DNA of 14,845 nt from Microbacterium sp. (GTDB lineage Bacteria > Actinomycetota > Actinomycetes > Actinomycetales > Microbacteriaceae), in NCBI GenBank assembly GCA_029267645.1, contig JAJUIM010000017.1, positions 1 to 14,845 on the forward strand, given 5' to 3'. Made by a program: the position numbers and the translations under genes. Within the stretch, counting starts at the first letter, position 1; each line of letters starts with the position of its first letter. A model generated the notes under the pieces. That model had not been told where the DNA came from. It saw only the letters and a list, made by a program, of their open reading frames with translations, and did no database searches. Shown here piece by piece: positions 7,075 through 14,236 of the stretch.

Positions 7075-8025
7075 AGACACAACGACAGGGACATGTGGGA
7101 CGCGGTCGTCGTCGGCGGGGGAGCGGCGGGCCTCAGCGCCGCTCTCATGCTGGGGCGCGCACGACGACGCACGCTCGTGATCGACGAGGGCCGCCCTCGA
7201 AATCGCTTCGCACACGAGATGCACGGCGTGCTGGGACATGACGGCGTCGCGCCGGCCGACTTCCTGGAGCGCGGGCGACGCGAGGTGCGCGCGTACGGCG
7301 TCGAGGTGCGCGAGGGCGCGCGGGTCTCGCGGCTCGAGGCCGGGGACCGCGAGCTGCGCGTGGAATTCGAGGGCGGCCGCTCTGTCACGACGCGGGCGCT
7401 CGTGCTCGCGACGGGCATCACCGACGAGCTGCCCGCGATCCCCGGGCTCGCGGAGGGGTGGGGATCGACGGTGCTGCACTGTCCCTACTGCCATGGCTGG
7501 GAGGTGCGCGGAGAGCGGCTCGGCGTGCTCACGACCTCGCCGGCGGGCCTGCACCAGGCCGAGCTCGTGCGCCAGTGGAGCGACGACGTGACCGTGTTCG
7601 CCGATGGACTCGGATCCGCACTCGACGACGACGCGCGGGCACGCCTCGCCGCGCGCGGCGTGCGTCTCGTGGGGGATCGCGTGGTCGAGGTGCGTGCACG
7701 CCCCGACGGCGCGCTCGAGGCGCGGCTGCAGGGCGACCGGACGCCGGTGGTCCTCGACGCCATCTTCACGGCGGGCGCGCCCAGGCCGCACGACGCGCTC
7801 GTGCGCGATTGGGGACTCGCGCGGACGGAGACGGCTCTCGGATCCTTCCTTGCCGTCGACCAGTCCGGGCGCACGAGCCACGAGCGGGTGTGGGCGGCGG
7901 GCAACGTGGTCAGCCCGTTCGCGACCGTACCGGTGTCGATGGCGGCGGGCTCCATGGCGGGCGCCGGCGTCAACGCGTTCCTGGTGGGGGAGGACGCGCG
8001 CCGCGCGGTGGGCGACGGCGTCTGA
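7069..8025 (+). CDS. Thioredoxin-reductase-like FAD-dependent oxidoreductase with CPYC motif
   Basis: From the ATG at 7069 the protein has 318 residues, the length of a low-molecular-weight thioredoxin reductase. An N-terminal FAD dinucleotide fold is clear: VVVGGGAAGLSAALMLGR (residues 13-30), ending in an acidic VIDE (37-40). LVLATGITDELPAIPG (111-126) is the second FAD segment. The redox pair is C138 and C141 in HCPYCHGWE, unlike the CATCDG of classical TrxB. The position of the NAD(P)H-binding glycine loop is instead LGVLTTSPAGLHQAELVRQW (151-170), with no GxGxxA. The C-terminal FAD motif is WAAGNVVSPFATVPVSMAAG, with GN where TrxB has GD. CxxCHG flavoproteins include GliT-like dithiol oxidases, so this could be a thiol oxidase or an unusual reductase. 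An alternative in-frame ATG is at 7060. It is divergent from the XRE/cupin gene. Confidence 0.88.
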   Translation: MTRHNDRDMWDAVVVGGGAAGLSAALMLGRARRRTLVIDEGRPRNRFAHEMHGVLGHDGVAPADFLERGRREVRAYGVEVREGARVSRLEAGDRELRVEFEGGRSVTTRALVLATGITDELPAIPGLAEGWGSTVLHCPYCHGWEVRGERLGVLTTSPAGLHQAELVRQWSDDVTVFADGLGSALDDDARARLAARGVRLVGDRVVEVRARPDGALEARLQGDRTPVVLDAIFTAGAPRPHDALVRDWGLARTETALGSFLAVDQSGRTSHERVWAAGNVVSPFATVPVSMAAGSMAGAGVNAFLVGEDARRAVGDGV

Positions 8026-8032
8026 GCGCAGA

Positions 8033-8081
8033 CAGACGAAGGCGGCCCGGTCAGAAAATCTGACCGGGCCGCCTTCGTCTG
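8033..8081. terminator. 23-bp perfect hairpin between convergent flavoprotein and qcrB genes
   Basis: CAGACGAAGGCGGCCCGGTC... (8033-8055) pairs without mismatch with 8059-8081 around an AAA loop. It begins 7 bases after the flavoprotein stop and ends 12 bases before the qcrB stop, so it probably stops both transcripts. Neither side has a U tract. This is the longest perfect stem found in the window. Confidence 0.88.
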
Positions 8082-8093
8082 CGAGAGGGGCGC

Positions 8094-9767
8094 TCAGTGC
8101 TTCGAGTCGCCCGACTCGATCTCGCCGTGGTCGGGCTCGCCGTGCTCGTGGAGGGCGTGCTCCTGGTGCTCGAGCGCCGCCTTGTACTCGGCGTTCGTGA
8201 GCGGCTGGAGACGGTCCTCGAAGAACCACCGCGAGAGCGCGGCGCGGAACTTCTGGCGCGCCGTGATCCGGCCCTTGTCGTTCGGGCGCACCACGAGGGG
8301 CTCGAACGTCTCGTCGGCGACGAGCTTCCAGCGCTCGTACTTGTCGACGGGCTTGTGGACCTCCTGGTACTCACCACCCGGCAGGCGCACGATGCGACCC
8401 GACTCGTAGCCGTGCAGCGCGATCTCGCGGTCCTTCTTCTGCAGCGCGATGCAGATGCGCTTCGTGATGAAGTACACGATCACGGTGCCGACGATGAGGC
8501 CGGCCTGGAGCGCGTGGATCACGCCCTCCATCGTGAGGCGGAAGTGCGTCGCGATGAGGTCGGACGATGCCGCGGCCCACAGGATCGCGTAGAACCAGAC
8601 GCCGGCGGCGCCGATCGCGGTGCGCGTCGCGGCGTTGCGCGGGCGCTGCGCGATGTGGTGCTCGCGCTTGTCGCCCGTGACCCACGCCTCGATGAAGGGG
8701 TAGATCGCGACGAGCACGAGGAAGACCACGAGCACGAGCATCGGCAGGAGGATGCCCATCGGGTACACCTTGCCGGCGATCTCGATGTCGAGGTGCGGCG
8801 GGGCGAGACGCAGGGCGCCGTCGGCGAAGCCGACGTACCAGTCGGGCTGGGTTCCGGCCGAGACGGGGGAGGGGTCGTATGGACCGTAGCCCCAGATCGG
8901 GTTGATCTGCACGAGCGATGCGATGAGCACGAGCGCGCCGAAGACGATGAAGAAGAACCCGCCCATCTTCGACATGTACACGGGCATCATCGGGTAGCCC
9001 ACGACGTTGTCGTTCGTGCGGCCGGGGCCCGCGAACTGCGTGTGCTTGTTGACGATCATCAGCAGCAGGTGGACCGCGATGAGCGCGATCACGAGCAGCG
9101 GCAGGATCAGGATGTGCAGCGCGTACAGGCGGCCGACGATGTCGTGGCCGGGGAACTCGCCGCCGAACAGCAGGTACGAGGTCCACGGGCCGATCACGGG
9201 GAGGCCCTTGATCATGCCGTCGATGATGCGGAGGCCGTTGCCCGAGAGGACGTCGTCGGGGAGCGAGTAGCCGGTGAAGCCCTCGGCGATCGCGAGGACG
9301 AACAGCACGAAGCCGATCACCCAGTTGAGCTCGCGCGGCTTGCGGAACGCACCCGTGAAGAACACGCGGAGCATGTGCACGCCGATGCCCGCGACGAACG
9401 TCAGGGCCGCCCAGTGGTGCAGCTGGCGCACGAGGAGGCCGCCGCGCAGGTCGAAGCTGATGTGCAGCGTCGACTCCATCGCGACTGACATCGGGATGCC
9501 GCGCATGGGCTCGTAGGCGCCCGTGTAGTGCGTCTCGACCATCGAGGCCTGGAAGAAGAACGTCAGGAACGTTCCCGAGATCAGGACGACGACGAACGAC
9601 CACAGCGCGATCTCGCCGAGCATGAACGACCAGTGGTCGGGGAAGACCTTGCGGCCCAGGGCCTTGACGAACCCGGACAGGCTCGTGCGCTCATCGAGAT
9701 AGTTCGCGGTCGCGCCGACGAACCGCCCGCCGAGCGGTGCCTTCTTCTCTGCGGTGGCGGTGCTCAA
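8094..9767 (-). CDS. qcrB: Cytochrome bc1 complex cytochrome b subunit
   Basis: This 557-residue membrane subunit oxidises menaquinol and carries haems bL and bH. Ligands: H117 and H131 in helix B (RQLHHWA ... GVHMLRV), and H218 and H233 in helix D (LYALHIL ... AVHLLLM, 15 apart as in b6-like and actinobacterial forms). The quinol-site motif PEWY appears as PDWY (308-311). An N-terminal cytosolic segment (1-50) and a long hydrophilic C-terminal tail (from about 445, His- and Glu-rich at the end) are typical of actinobacteria, where QcrB is longer than mitochondrial cytochrome b. The start is TTG: it overlaps the qcrA stop in a TTGA junction, has GGGAG five to six bases upstream, and gives the natural N-terminus. 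No in-frame ATG lies near. It is the last gene of ctaE-qcrC-qcrA-qcrB. Confidence 0.96.
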   Translation of the reverse strand: MSTATAEKKAPLGGRFVGATANYLDERTSLSGFVKALGRKVFPDHWSFMLGEIALWSFVVVLISGTFLTFFFQASMVETHYTGAYEPMRGIPMSVAMESTLHISFDLRGGLLVRQLHHWAALTFVAGIGVHMLRVFFTGAFRKPRELNWVIGFVLFVLAIAEGFTGYSLPDDVLSGNGLRIIDGMIKGLPVIGPWTSYLLFGGEFPGHDIVGRLYALHILILPLLVIALIAVHLLLMIVNKHTQFAGPGRTNDNVVGYPMMPVYMSKMGGFFFIVFGALVLIASLVQINPIWGYGPYDPSPVSAGTQPDWYVGFADGALRLAPPHLDIEIAGKVYPMGILLPMLVLVVFLVLVAIYPFIEAWVTGDKREHHIAQRPRNAATRTAIGAAGVWFYAILWAAASSDLIATHFRLTMEGVIHALQAGLIVGTVIVYFITKRICIALQKKDREIALHGYESGRIVRLPGGEYQEVHKPVDKYERWKLVADETFEPLVVRPNDKGRITARQKFRAALSRWFFEDRLQPLTNAEYKAALEHQEHALHEHGEPDHGEIESGDSKH

Positions 9768-10819
9768 TGGATCTCCCAGAAGGTCGGACCGACGGGCTCG
9801 GTGAAGTCGCTCTTGGCGATGAGGTAGCCCTCGTCGTCCACGGTGATCGGCAGCTGGGGCAGCGGCCGCGAGGCGGGGCCGAAGACGACCTTCGCCTCAT
9901 CCGAGACGTCGAACTGCGACTGGTGGCAGGGGCAGAGCAGGTGGTGCGTGTGCTGCTCGTACAGGGCGACGGGGCAGCCGACGTGCGTGCAGACCTTCGA
10001 GTACGCGACGATGCCGTCGTACGACCAGTCCTTGCGCTCCTCGCGCTCGGTGAGCTGCTCGGGGCGCATGCGCACCATGAGCACCATGGCCTTGGCCTTC
10101 TCGTTGAGGTAGCCGTCGTCGTGCGACGTGTTCGCGAGCTCCTCGGGGATCACGTGGAACGCGGATCCGAGGGTCACGTCGCTCGCCTTGATGCGCGTGC
10201 CGGAGGGGTCGCGCGTGAGGTACGAGCCCTCCTTCCACATGGTCTGCTTCAGCAGCGCGACCGGGTCGTTGCCGTCGTGCGGTGCGAGGCCGCGGAACAG
10301 CGTGATGCCCGGGAGGATCGAGGCCACGAGGGCGGCGAAGAGCGAGTTGCGGATCATCTTGCGACGACCGAAGCCCGACTCCTCATTGGCCTGGCGGAAC
10401 GACTCGATGACCGCTGCGCGCGTCTCCTCGGAGCCGCGGGTGCCGTGGCGCTCCTCGACGTGCTCCTTGTCGCTCATGAGCGTCTTCGACCAGTGGATCG
10501 CGCCCACGCCGATCGCGAGCAGCGCGAAGGCGATGCCCAGACCGATGAACAGGTTGTTCTGGCGGATCGAGGTGAACTCCATGTCCTCGATCGGGAACAG
10601 CATGTACGCCGCCACGGCCCAGATGCTCGCTGCGACCGACAGGTAGAACAGCGTGTAGATCGTGCGCTCGGCACGCTTCGCCGCCTTCGGGTCCTTGTCG
10701 GTGAGCCGCTCGCGGTGCGGGGGGAGGCCCGGGTTCTCGACCGGGTCATCGATCGATACGGCGAGACCCGAGGAAGGCGTGTATGCCTTCTCGACACCCT
10801 TCGAATCGTCGTGTGCCAT
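9764..10819 (-). CDS. qcrA: Cytochrome bc1 complex Rieske iron-sulfur subunit
   Basis: This 351-residue protein carries the [2Fe-2S] cluster that takes the first electron from menaquinol at QcrB. Three transmembrane helices (about 54-75, 88-109 and 156-177) replace the single anchor of mitochondrial Rieske proteins, an actinobacterial trait. The cluster motif is CTHVGC (C277, H279, C282) and CPCHQSQF (C296, C298, H299): C277, H279, C296 and H299 bind iron, and C282 with C298 forms the disulfide. GPASRPLPQLP follows. The ATG at 10819 was chosen because AAGGAG lies four bases upstream. An in-frame ATG at 10852, two bases after the qcrC stop, would add 11 residues but has a weaker ribosome site. 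The open frame beyond that is a shadow of qcrC. The stop overlaps the qcrB TTG. Confidence 0.95.
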   Translation of the reverse strand: MAHDDSKGVEKAYTPSSGLAVSIDDPVENPGLPPHRERLTDKDPKAAKRAERTIYTLFYLSVAASIWAVAAYMLFPIEDMEFTSIRQNNLFIGLGIAFALLAIGVGAIHWSKTLMSDKEHVEERHGTRGSEETRAAVIESFRQANEESGFGRRKMIRNSLFAALVASILPGITLFRGLAPHDGNDPVALLKQTMWKEGSYLTRDPSGTRIKASDVTLGSAFHVIPEELANTSHDDGYLNEKAKAMVLMVRMRPEQLTEREERKDWSYDGIVAYSKVCTHVGCPVALYEQHTHHLLCPCHQSQFDVSDEAKVVFGPASRPLPQLPITVDDEGYLIAKSDFTEPVGPTFWEIH

Positions 10820-10823
10820 CGTG

Positions 10824-10829
10824 CTCCTT
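10824..10829 (-). promoter_or_regulatory. Ribosome site deciding the qcrA start
   Basis: AAGGAG on the minus strand lies four bases before the ATG at 10819. The alternative ATG at 10852 has only a weak GAAG far upstream. The site favours the shorter protein, although tight coupling to the qcrC stop would favour the longer one. Confidence 0.5.
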
Positions 10830-10854
10830 GTCACGTCCTCTTCGTTCGACATGC

Positions 10855-11658
10855 TCAGTTCGACTTCGCCGTGATCCACACGGCGACGGCGATGAGCCCG
10901 CCGATACCGAAGATCCAGATGAACAGACCCTCCGACACGGGGCCGAGCGAGCCGAGCGTGAATCCGCCGGGCGCCTGCATCTCCTGCTGGTAGAGCAGCG
11001 CTGAGATGATGTCGCGCTTGTCGTCCTCGGTGAGGTTCATGTTGTTGAACACCGGCATGTTCTGCGGGCCGGTGACCATGGCGGCGTAGATGTTGAGCGC
11101 CGAGGTGTCCATGATGTCCGGCGCGAACTTGCCCTGCGTGAGGGCACCGCCGGCCGCGGCCACGTTGTGGCACATGGCGCAGTTGATGCGGAACAGCTCG
11201 GCGCCGTGCGACACGTCGCCCTCGCCGTCGAGCACGCGCTCAGACGGGTAGGCGGGGCCGGGCGCGACCGACTCGACGTACTGCGCCATCGACTGGATCT
11301 GCTCGTCCGTGAACTGCACGGGCTTCTGGTCGGCCTGCGGGCCCTGCATCTGCATGGGCATGCGGCCGGTGGAGACCTGGAACTCGACGGCGAGCGCGCC
11401 GACGCCGTTGAGCGACGGCCCGTTGTCGGTGCCCTCGAGGTTCAGGCCGTGGCAGGTGGCGCAGTTCGCCTGGAACAGCTTCTCGCCCTCTTCGGGGCTG
11501 GCCTGCGTCGCGGCGGGCGTCTCGTCGGTCGCGGCGACCGCGGCGGACGCGCCCGCGTAGATGCCGCCGGTCATGAGGAGACCGACGCCGATGAGGACGG
11601 CTGCGGCGAGGGGGCTGCGGCGACCGCGCGAGCGGCGCTTACTCTTCTCTCGTGCCAT
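10855..11658 (-). CDS. qcrC: Cytochrome bc1 complex di-haem cytochrome c subunit
   Basis: This 267-residue protein has two c-type haem sites, CATCH (C66, C69, H70) and CAMCH (C160, C163, H164), each in its own cytochrome c domain (about 55-133 and 148-228). Likely axial methionines are M100 (GRMPMQ) and M201 (QNMPVF). The N-terminus is basic, followed by a hydrophobic segment (17-43, ending AGASAAVAATDE) that acts as a signal or anchor. A C-terminal helix (about 243-263) fixes it to the membrane. In actinobacteria this subunit replaces soluble cytochrome c and passes electrons straight to CuA of CtaC in a bcc-aa3 supercomplex. The ATG is 21 bases after the ctaE stop. Its only ribosome site, GAGCGGAG, is about 13 bases away, further than usual, so expression may rely on coupling to ctaE. 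Confidence 0.96.
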   Translation of the reverse strand: MAREKSKRRSRGRRSPLAAAVLIGVGLLMTGGIYAGASAAVAATDETPAATQASPEEGEKLFQANCATCHGLNLEGTDNGPSLNGVGALAVEFQVSTGRMPMQMQGPQADQKPVQFTDEQIQSMAQYVESVAPGPAYPSERVLDGEGDVSHGAELFRINCAMCHNVAAAGGALTQGKFAPDIMDTSALNIYAAMVTGPQNMPVFNNMNLTEDDKRDIISALLYQQEMQAPGGFTLGSLGPVSEGLFIWIFGIGGLIAVAVWITAKSN

Positions 11659-11679
11659 GAGGGTGGTGTTGCTCCGCTC

Positions 11680-12309
11680 TTACTGCAGGAAGTAGATGAC
11701 GAAAAACAGGGCGATCCAGACGACGTCGACGAAGTGCCAGTAGTACGACACGACGACGGCCGTGGTGGCCTCCTTGTGCGTGAACCGCTTGACCGCGAAC
11801 GCACGTCCCAGCGTGAGGAGGAACGCGATCAGGCCGCCCGTGACGTGGAGCGCGTGGAAGCCCGTGGTCAGGTAGAAGGCAGAGCCGTACGAGTCGCTGC
11901 CCAGCGTGACGCCCTCGGTGATGAGCTGCGCGTACTCCCACACCTGGCCGGAGACGAAGATCGCGCCGAGCGCGAAGGTCAGCCAGAACCAGGGGATCAT
12001 GCCCCAGGACTTCCAGCCCTGGCCCTTGATGGTGTGGGGCTGCATGCGCTCGGCCGCCCACACGCCGAACTGGCACGTCACCGACGACAGCACCAGGATC
12101 ACGGTGTTGACGAAGGCGAACGGCACGTTCAGCAGCGACGTCTGCTCTTCCCAGAGACCGGGAGAGGTGCTGCGAAGCGTGAAGTAGATGGCGAAGAGCC
12201 CGGCGAAGAACATGACTTCGGAGCCGAGCCACACGATGGTGCCGACGCTCACCGGGTCGGGGCGCTTCACCGTTCTGGGCGCAGGGGCGTACGTAGCTGG
12301 GGTCGTCAC
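11680..12309 (-). CDS. ctaE: Cytochrome c oxidase subunit III
   Basis: From GTG at 12309 the protein has 209 residues, the usual size for actinobacterial subunit III with five helices (about 24-44, 64-84, 103-122, 145-168 and 184-207). It supports the proton uptake and stability of CtaD. Family sequences include [29 protein letters not shown] and [20 protein letters not shown]. The open frame reaches an ATG at 12348, but the extra 13 residues are not family-like and overlap the promoter. The GTG start gives the common [10 protein letters not shown]-terminus. CATAAT (12321-12316) is six bases upstream and no ribosome site is seen, so the transcript is probably leaderless. It heads the operon with the qcr genes, so one oxidase subunit is transcribed with the bc1 complex and apart from ctaC, ctaD and ctaF. 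Confidence 0.95.
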   Translation of the reverse strand: MTTPATYAPAPRTVKRPDPVSVGTIVWLGSEVMFFAGLFAIYFTLRSTSPGLWEEQTSLLNVPFAFVNTVILVLSSVTCQFGVWAAERMQPHTIKGQGWKSWGMIPWFWLTFALGAIFVSGQVWEYAQLITEGVTLGSDSYGSAFYLTTGFHALHVTGGLIAFLLTLGRAFAVKRFTHKEATTAVVVSYYWHFVDVVWIALFFVIYFLQ

Positions 12310-12315
12310 GCGTCC

Positions 12316-12321
12316 ATTATG
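12316..12321 (-). promoter_or_regulatory. Candidate -10 element of the ctaE-qcrCAB operon
   Basis: The minus strand reads CATAAT, followed by GGACGC and then the GTG start of ctaE. This fits a leaderless transcript starting at or next to the start codon. No good -35 hexamer is 16-18 bases upstream. The remaining 215-base gap to trpD shows no terminator or known RNA motif, only the trpD promoter and a doubtful small frame. Confidence 0.5.
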
Positions 12322-12511
12322 GCCGATAACGACGCGTGATTTTTGCACCGCACGCCAAGATAGGCGACCCTAACCCGCTATGTTCTTGCCGTGAATGCCC
12401 GATGGGCGCCCCGGGAAAAGGCAGGTCACATCGTCAGAACGACATGTGCGACGGGTGTCTTTGACCCGGGCGCGTCGACTTCTACGCCGTGTCGAGAACT
12501 TTTCCGTGCCC

Positions 12512-12517
12512 TAGCCT
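12512..12517 (+). promoter_or_regulatory. Candidate -10 element of trpD
   Basis: TAGCCT is exactly seven bases before the trpD ATG at 12525, and there is no usable Shine-Dalgarno sequence between them. This matches the leaderless pattern of other genes in the window. The -35 region (GTGTCG at 12489-12494) is a poor match. Confidence 0.45.
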
Positions 12518-12524
12518 GGCGGGT

Positions 12525-13586
12525 ATGACGCACCCCACGTGGCCCGAGATCCTGACCGCCGCCGTGTCCGGCACCGACCTCACCGTGTCGCAGGCCGAGT
12601 GGGCGATGCGCCAGGTCATGCAGGGCGAGGCGACGCCCGCGCAGCTGGGCGGGCTCCTCATGGCGCTCCGCGCGAAGGGCGAGGCGGTGACCGAGGTCAT
12701 CGGCTTCCGCGACGCGATCCTCGACGCCGCCGTGCCGCTGCCGGTCGATCCCAACGTGCTCGACATCGTCGGCACGGGCGGCGACCGGTACGGCACCGTG
12801 AACATCTCGTCGACGGCCGCGATCATCGTCGCCGCGACGGGGATCCCCGTCGTGAAGCACGGCAACCGCGCCGTGAGCTCGACGTCCGGATCGTCCGACG
12901 TGCTGAGCGAGCTCGGCATCGACCTGCGCCTCTCGCCCGAGGGCGTCGCGCGCGTGCTCGAGGAGGCCGGGATCACGTTCGCCTGGGCGGCCGCGTTCCA
13001 CCCCGGCTTCAAGCACGCGGCGCCCGTGCGTGCGGAGCTCGGGGTTCCGACGGCCTTCAACTTCCTGGGGCCGCTCGTGAACCCGGCGCGCGCCGAGGCG
13101 AACGCAGTCGGCGTGGCGTCGCTCGAGACGGTGCCGATCATCACGGGCGTCTTCCGCACGCGCGGCGCGACGGCGCTCGTGTTCCGCGGCGAGGACGGGC
13201 TCGACGAGCTCACGACGACGGGCTACAGCCGCATCTGGCAGATCACGAACGGCGACATGCACGAGTTCGACATCCACCCGCGCGACCTCGGCATGCCGAC
13301 CTCGACGATCGACGACCTCCTCGGCGGCACGCCCGCCGAGAACGCCGAGACGTTGCGCCGCACGCTCGCGGGGGAGCAGGGGCCCGTGCGCGACGTCGTG
13401 CTCCTGAACGCGGCGGCCGGCATCGTCGCCTTCCGCCTGTCGCAGGATCCTGGACAGGCCGACCGCAACATGATCCAGCGCCTCATCGAGGCCCGCGACG
13501 AGGCCGCTCGAGCGGTCGACGACGGGCGCGCCGCGGCGAAGCTCGACGCGTGGGTCGCGGCGTCCGCGCACGCAGGATCGCACTGA
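12525..13586 (+). CDS. trpD: Anthranilate phosphoribosyltransferase
   Basis: This 353-residue cytoplasmic enzyme joins anthranilate to phosphoribosyl pyrophosphate in tryptophan synthesis. The helical N-terminal domain is at about residues 6-75. The pyrophosphate-binding loop DIVGTGGDRYGTVNIS has GTGGD at 83-87. KHGNRAVSSTSGSSDVL (111-127) binds PRPP and anthranilate. NFLGPLVNP (179-187) and the metal-binding GEDGLDE (222-228) follow. ATG at 12525 was chosen; an upstream in-frame ATG at 12489 would add 12 residues that look unlike the family and would run through the putative promoter. No other trp gene is in the window. trpD adjacent to ctaE is also the order in mycobacteria, so this is an old arrangement and not evidence of a respiratory role. 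No terminator was found before lemA. Confidence 0.96.
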   Translation: MTHPTWPEILTAAVSGTDLTVSQAEWAMRQVMQGEATPAQLGGLLMALRAKGEAVTEVIGFRDAILDAAVPLPVDPNVLDIVGTGGDRYGTVNISSTAAIIVAATGIPVVKHGNRAVSSTSGSSDVLSELGIDLRLSPEGVARVLEEAGITFAWAAAFHPGFKHAAPVRAELGVPTAFNFLGPLVNPARAEANAVGVASLETVPIITGVFRTRGATALVFRGEDGLDELTTTGYSRIWQITNGDMHEFDIHPRDLGMPTSTIDDLLGGTPAENAETLRRTLAGEQGPVRDVVLLNAAAGIVAFRLSQDPGQADRNMIQRLIEARDEAARAVDDGRAAAKLDAWVAASAHAGSH

Positions 13587-13613
13587 CCCGGGGGCCCTGT
13601 CGGGCACGACACG

Positions 13614-13619
13614 TACCAT
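13614..13619 (+). promoter_or_regulatory. Candidate -10 element of lemA
   Basis: TACCAT lies 30 bases before the lemA ATG and would give a leader of about 24 nucleotides containing the ribosome site AGGGGGA (13637-13643). The -35 region is GC-rich and unconvincing, so the gene may also be read from trpD. Confidence 0.35.
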
Positions 13620-13649
13620 GGGGCCCAGACCATCACAGGGGGAACGCAC

Positions 13650-14216
13650 ATGGAATGGCTCGTACCGGTACTGATCGTCGTCGCGGTCGTCGTGATCGCG
13701 GGGATCTACCTCTGGGCGACCTACAACTCGCTCGTGTCACTCGGCACCCGCGTGGATGAGGCCTGGAGCGGCATCGACGTGCAGCTCAAGCGCCGCGCCG
13801 ACCTGATCCCGAACGTCATCGAGACGGTCAAGGGATACGCGGCGCACGAGAAGGGCGTCTTCGAAGAGGTCACGCAGGCCCGCGCCGAGACGCTCGGCGC
13901 GACGGGCCCCGCCGAGGCGGGCGCTGCCGAGAACCACATGCAGCAGGCGCTCAAGAGTCTGTTCGCGGTCGCCGAGTCCTACCCCGCGCTGCAGGCGAGC
14001 CAGAACTTCCTGCAGCTGCAGAACGAGCTCGTCGACACCGAAGACAAGATCCAGGCGTCGCGCCGCTTCTACAACGGCGGCGTGCGCGAGCTGAACATCA
14101 AGATCAAGCAGTTCCCGAACAACCTCTTCTCGCGCGGCCTCGGCTTCACCGAGCGCGAGTTCTTCGAGGTGGAGGACGCCGCCGCGATCCGGCAGCCGCC
14201 GCGCGTGCAGTTCTGA
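13650..14216 (+). CDS. lemA: LemA family protein
   Basis: The 188-residue protein has one N-terminal transmembrane helix (about 4-24) followed by a long helical domain. Family sequences are clear: YNSLVSLGTRVDEAWSGIDV, LKRRADLIPNVIETVKGYA, AESYPALQASQNFLQLQNEL, DTEDKIQASRRFYNGGVREL and NIKIKQFPNNLF. LemA proteins are widespread bacterial membrane proteins of uncertain function, named for a Listeria antigen. The start is supported by AGGGGGA six bases before the ATG and by the helix beginning at residue 4. The C-terminal tail (FFEVEDAAAIRQPPRVQF) is as in many actinobacterial members. The partner genes often seen beside lemA (TPM-domain proteins) are not within this window; an AI-2E-type transporter gene follows instead. 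Family assignment is firm; no reaction can be stated. Confidence 0.94.
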   Translation: MEWLVPVLIVVAVVVIAGIYLWATYNSLVSLGTRVDEAWSGIDVQLKRRADLIPNVIETVKGYAAHEKGVFEEVTQARAETLGATGPAEAGAAENHMQQALKSLFAVAESYPALQASQNFLQLQNELVDTEDKIQASRRFYNGGVRELNIKIKQFPNNLFSRGLGFTEREFFEVEDAAAIRQPPRVQF

Positions 14217-14236
14217 GCCGCGCGGCGCGCGGCAGG

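Noticed and set aside
7002..7421. N-terminal extension of the XRE/cupin protein to 337 residues
   Set aside because: It is antisense to the FAD-binding part of the flavoprotein gene, and the helix-turn-helix domain starts normally just after the GTG at 7001.
6431..8083. Direct repeat CTTCGTCTGCG at 6431-6441 and 8073-8083, flanking the regulator/flavoprotein pair, as possible insertion scars
   Set aside because: Both copies belong to terminator hairpins or their tails, and similar TTCGTC tails follow other hairpins here. The first copy is also inside the regulator's coding sequence. Too short and too easily explained.
8097..9488. 463-codon plus-strand frame antisense to qcrB
   Set aside because: The minus strand is a complete cytochrome b with haem ligands; the plus frame is a charged low-complexity shadow.
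10820..11173. N-terminal extension of qcrA up to 469 residues
   Set aside because: The extra sequence overlaps qcrC in another frame and is Arg and Gly-rich. The Rieske protein has a good ribosome site at 10819 and an alternative ATG at 10852 at most.
12308..12318. Tiny ATG frame (three codons) overlapping the ctaE GTG
   Set aside because: The ATG overlaps the -10 hexamer, so it would not be in the transcript if ctaE is leaderless.
13587..13649. Possible terminator between trpD and lemA
   Set aside because: Only a four-base CCCG/CGGG pairing was found around 13587-13604; too weak to call.
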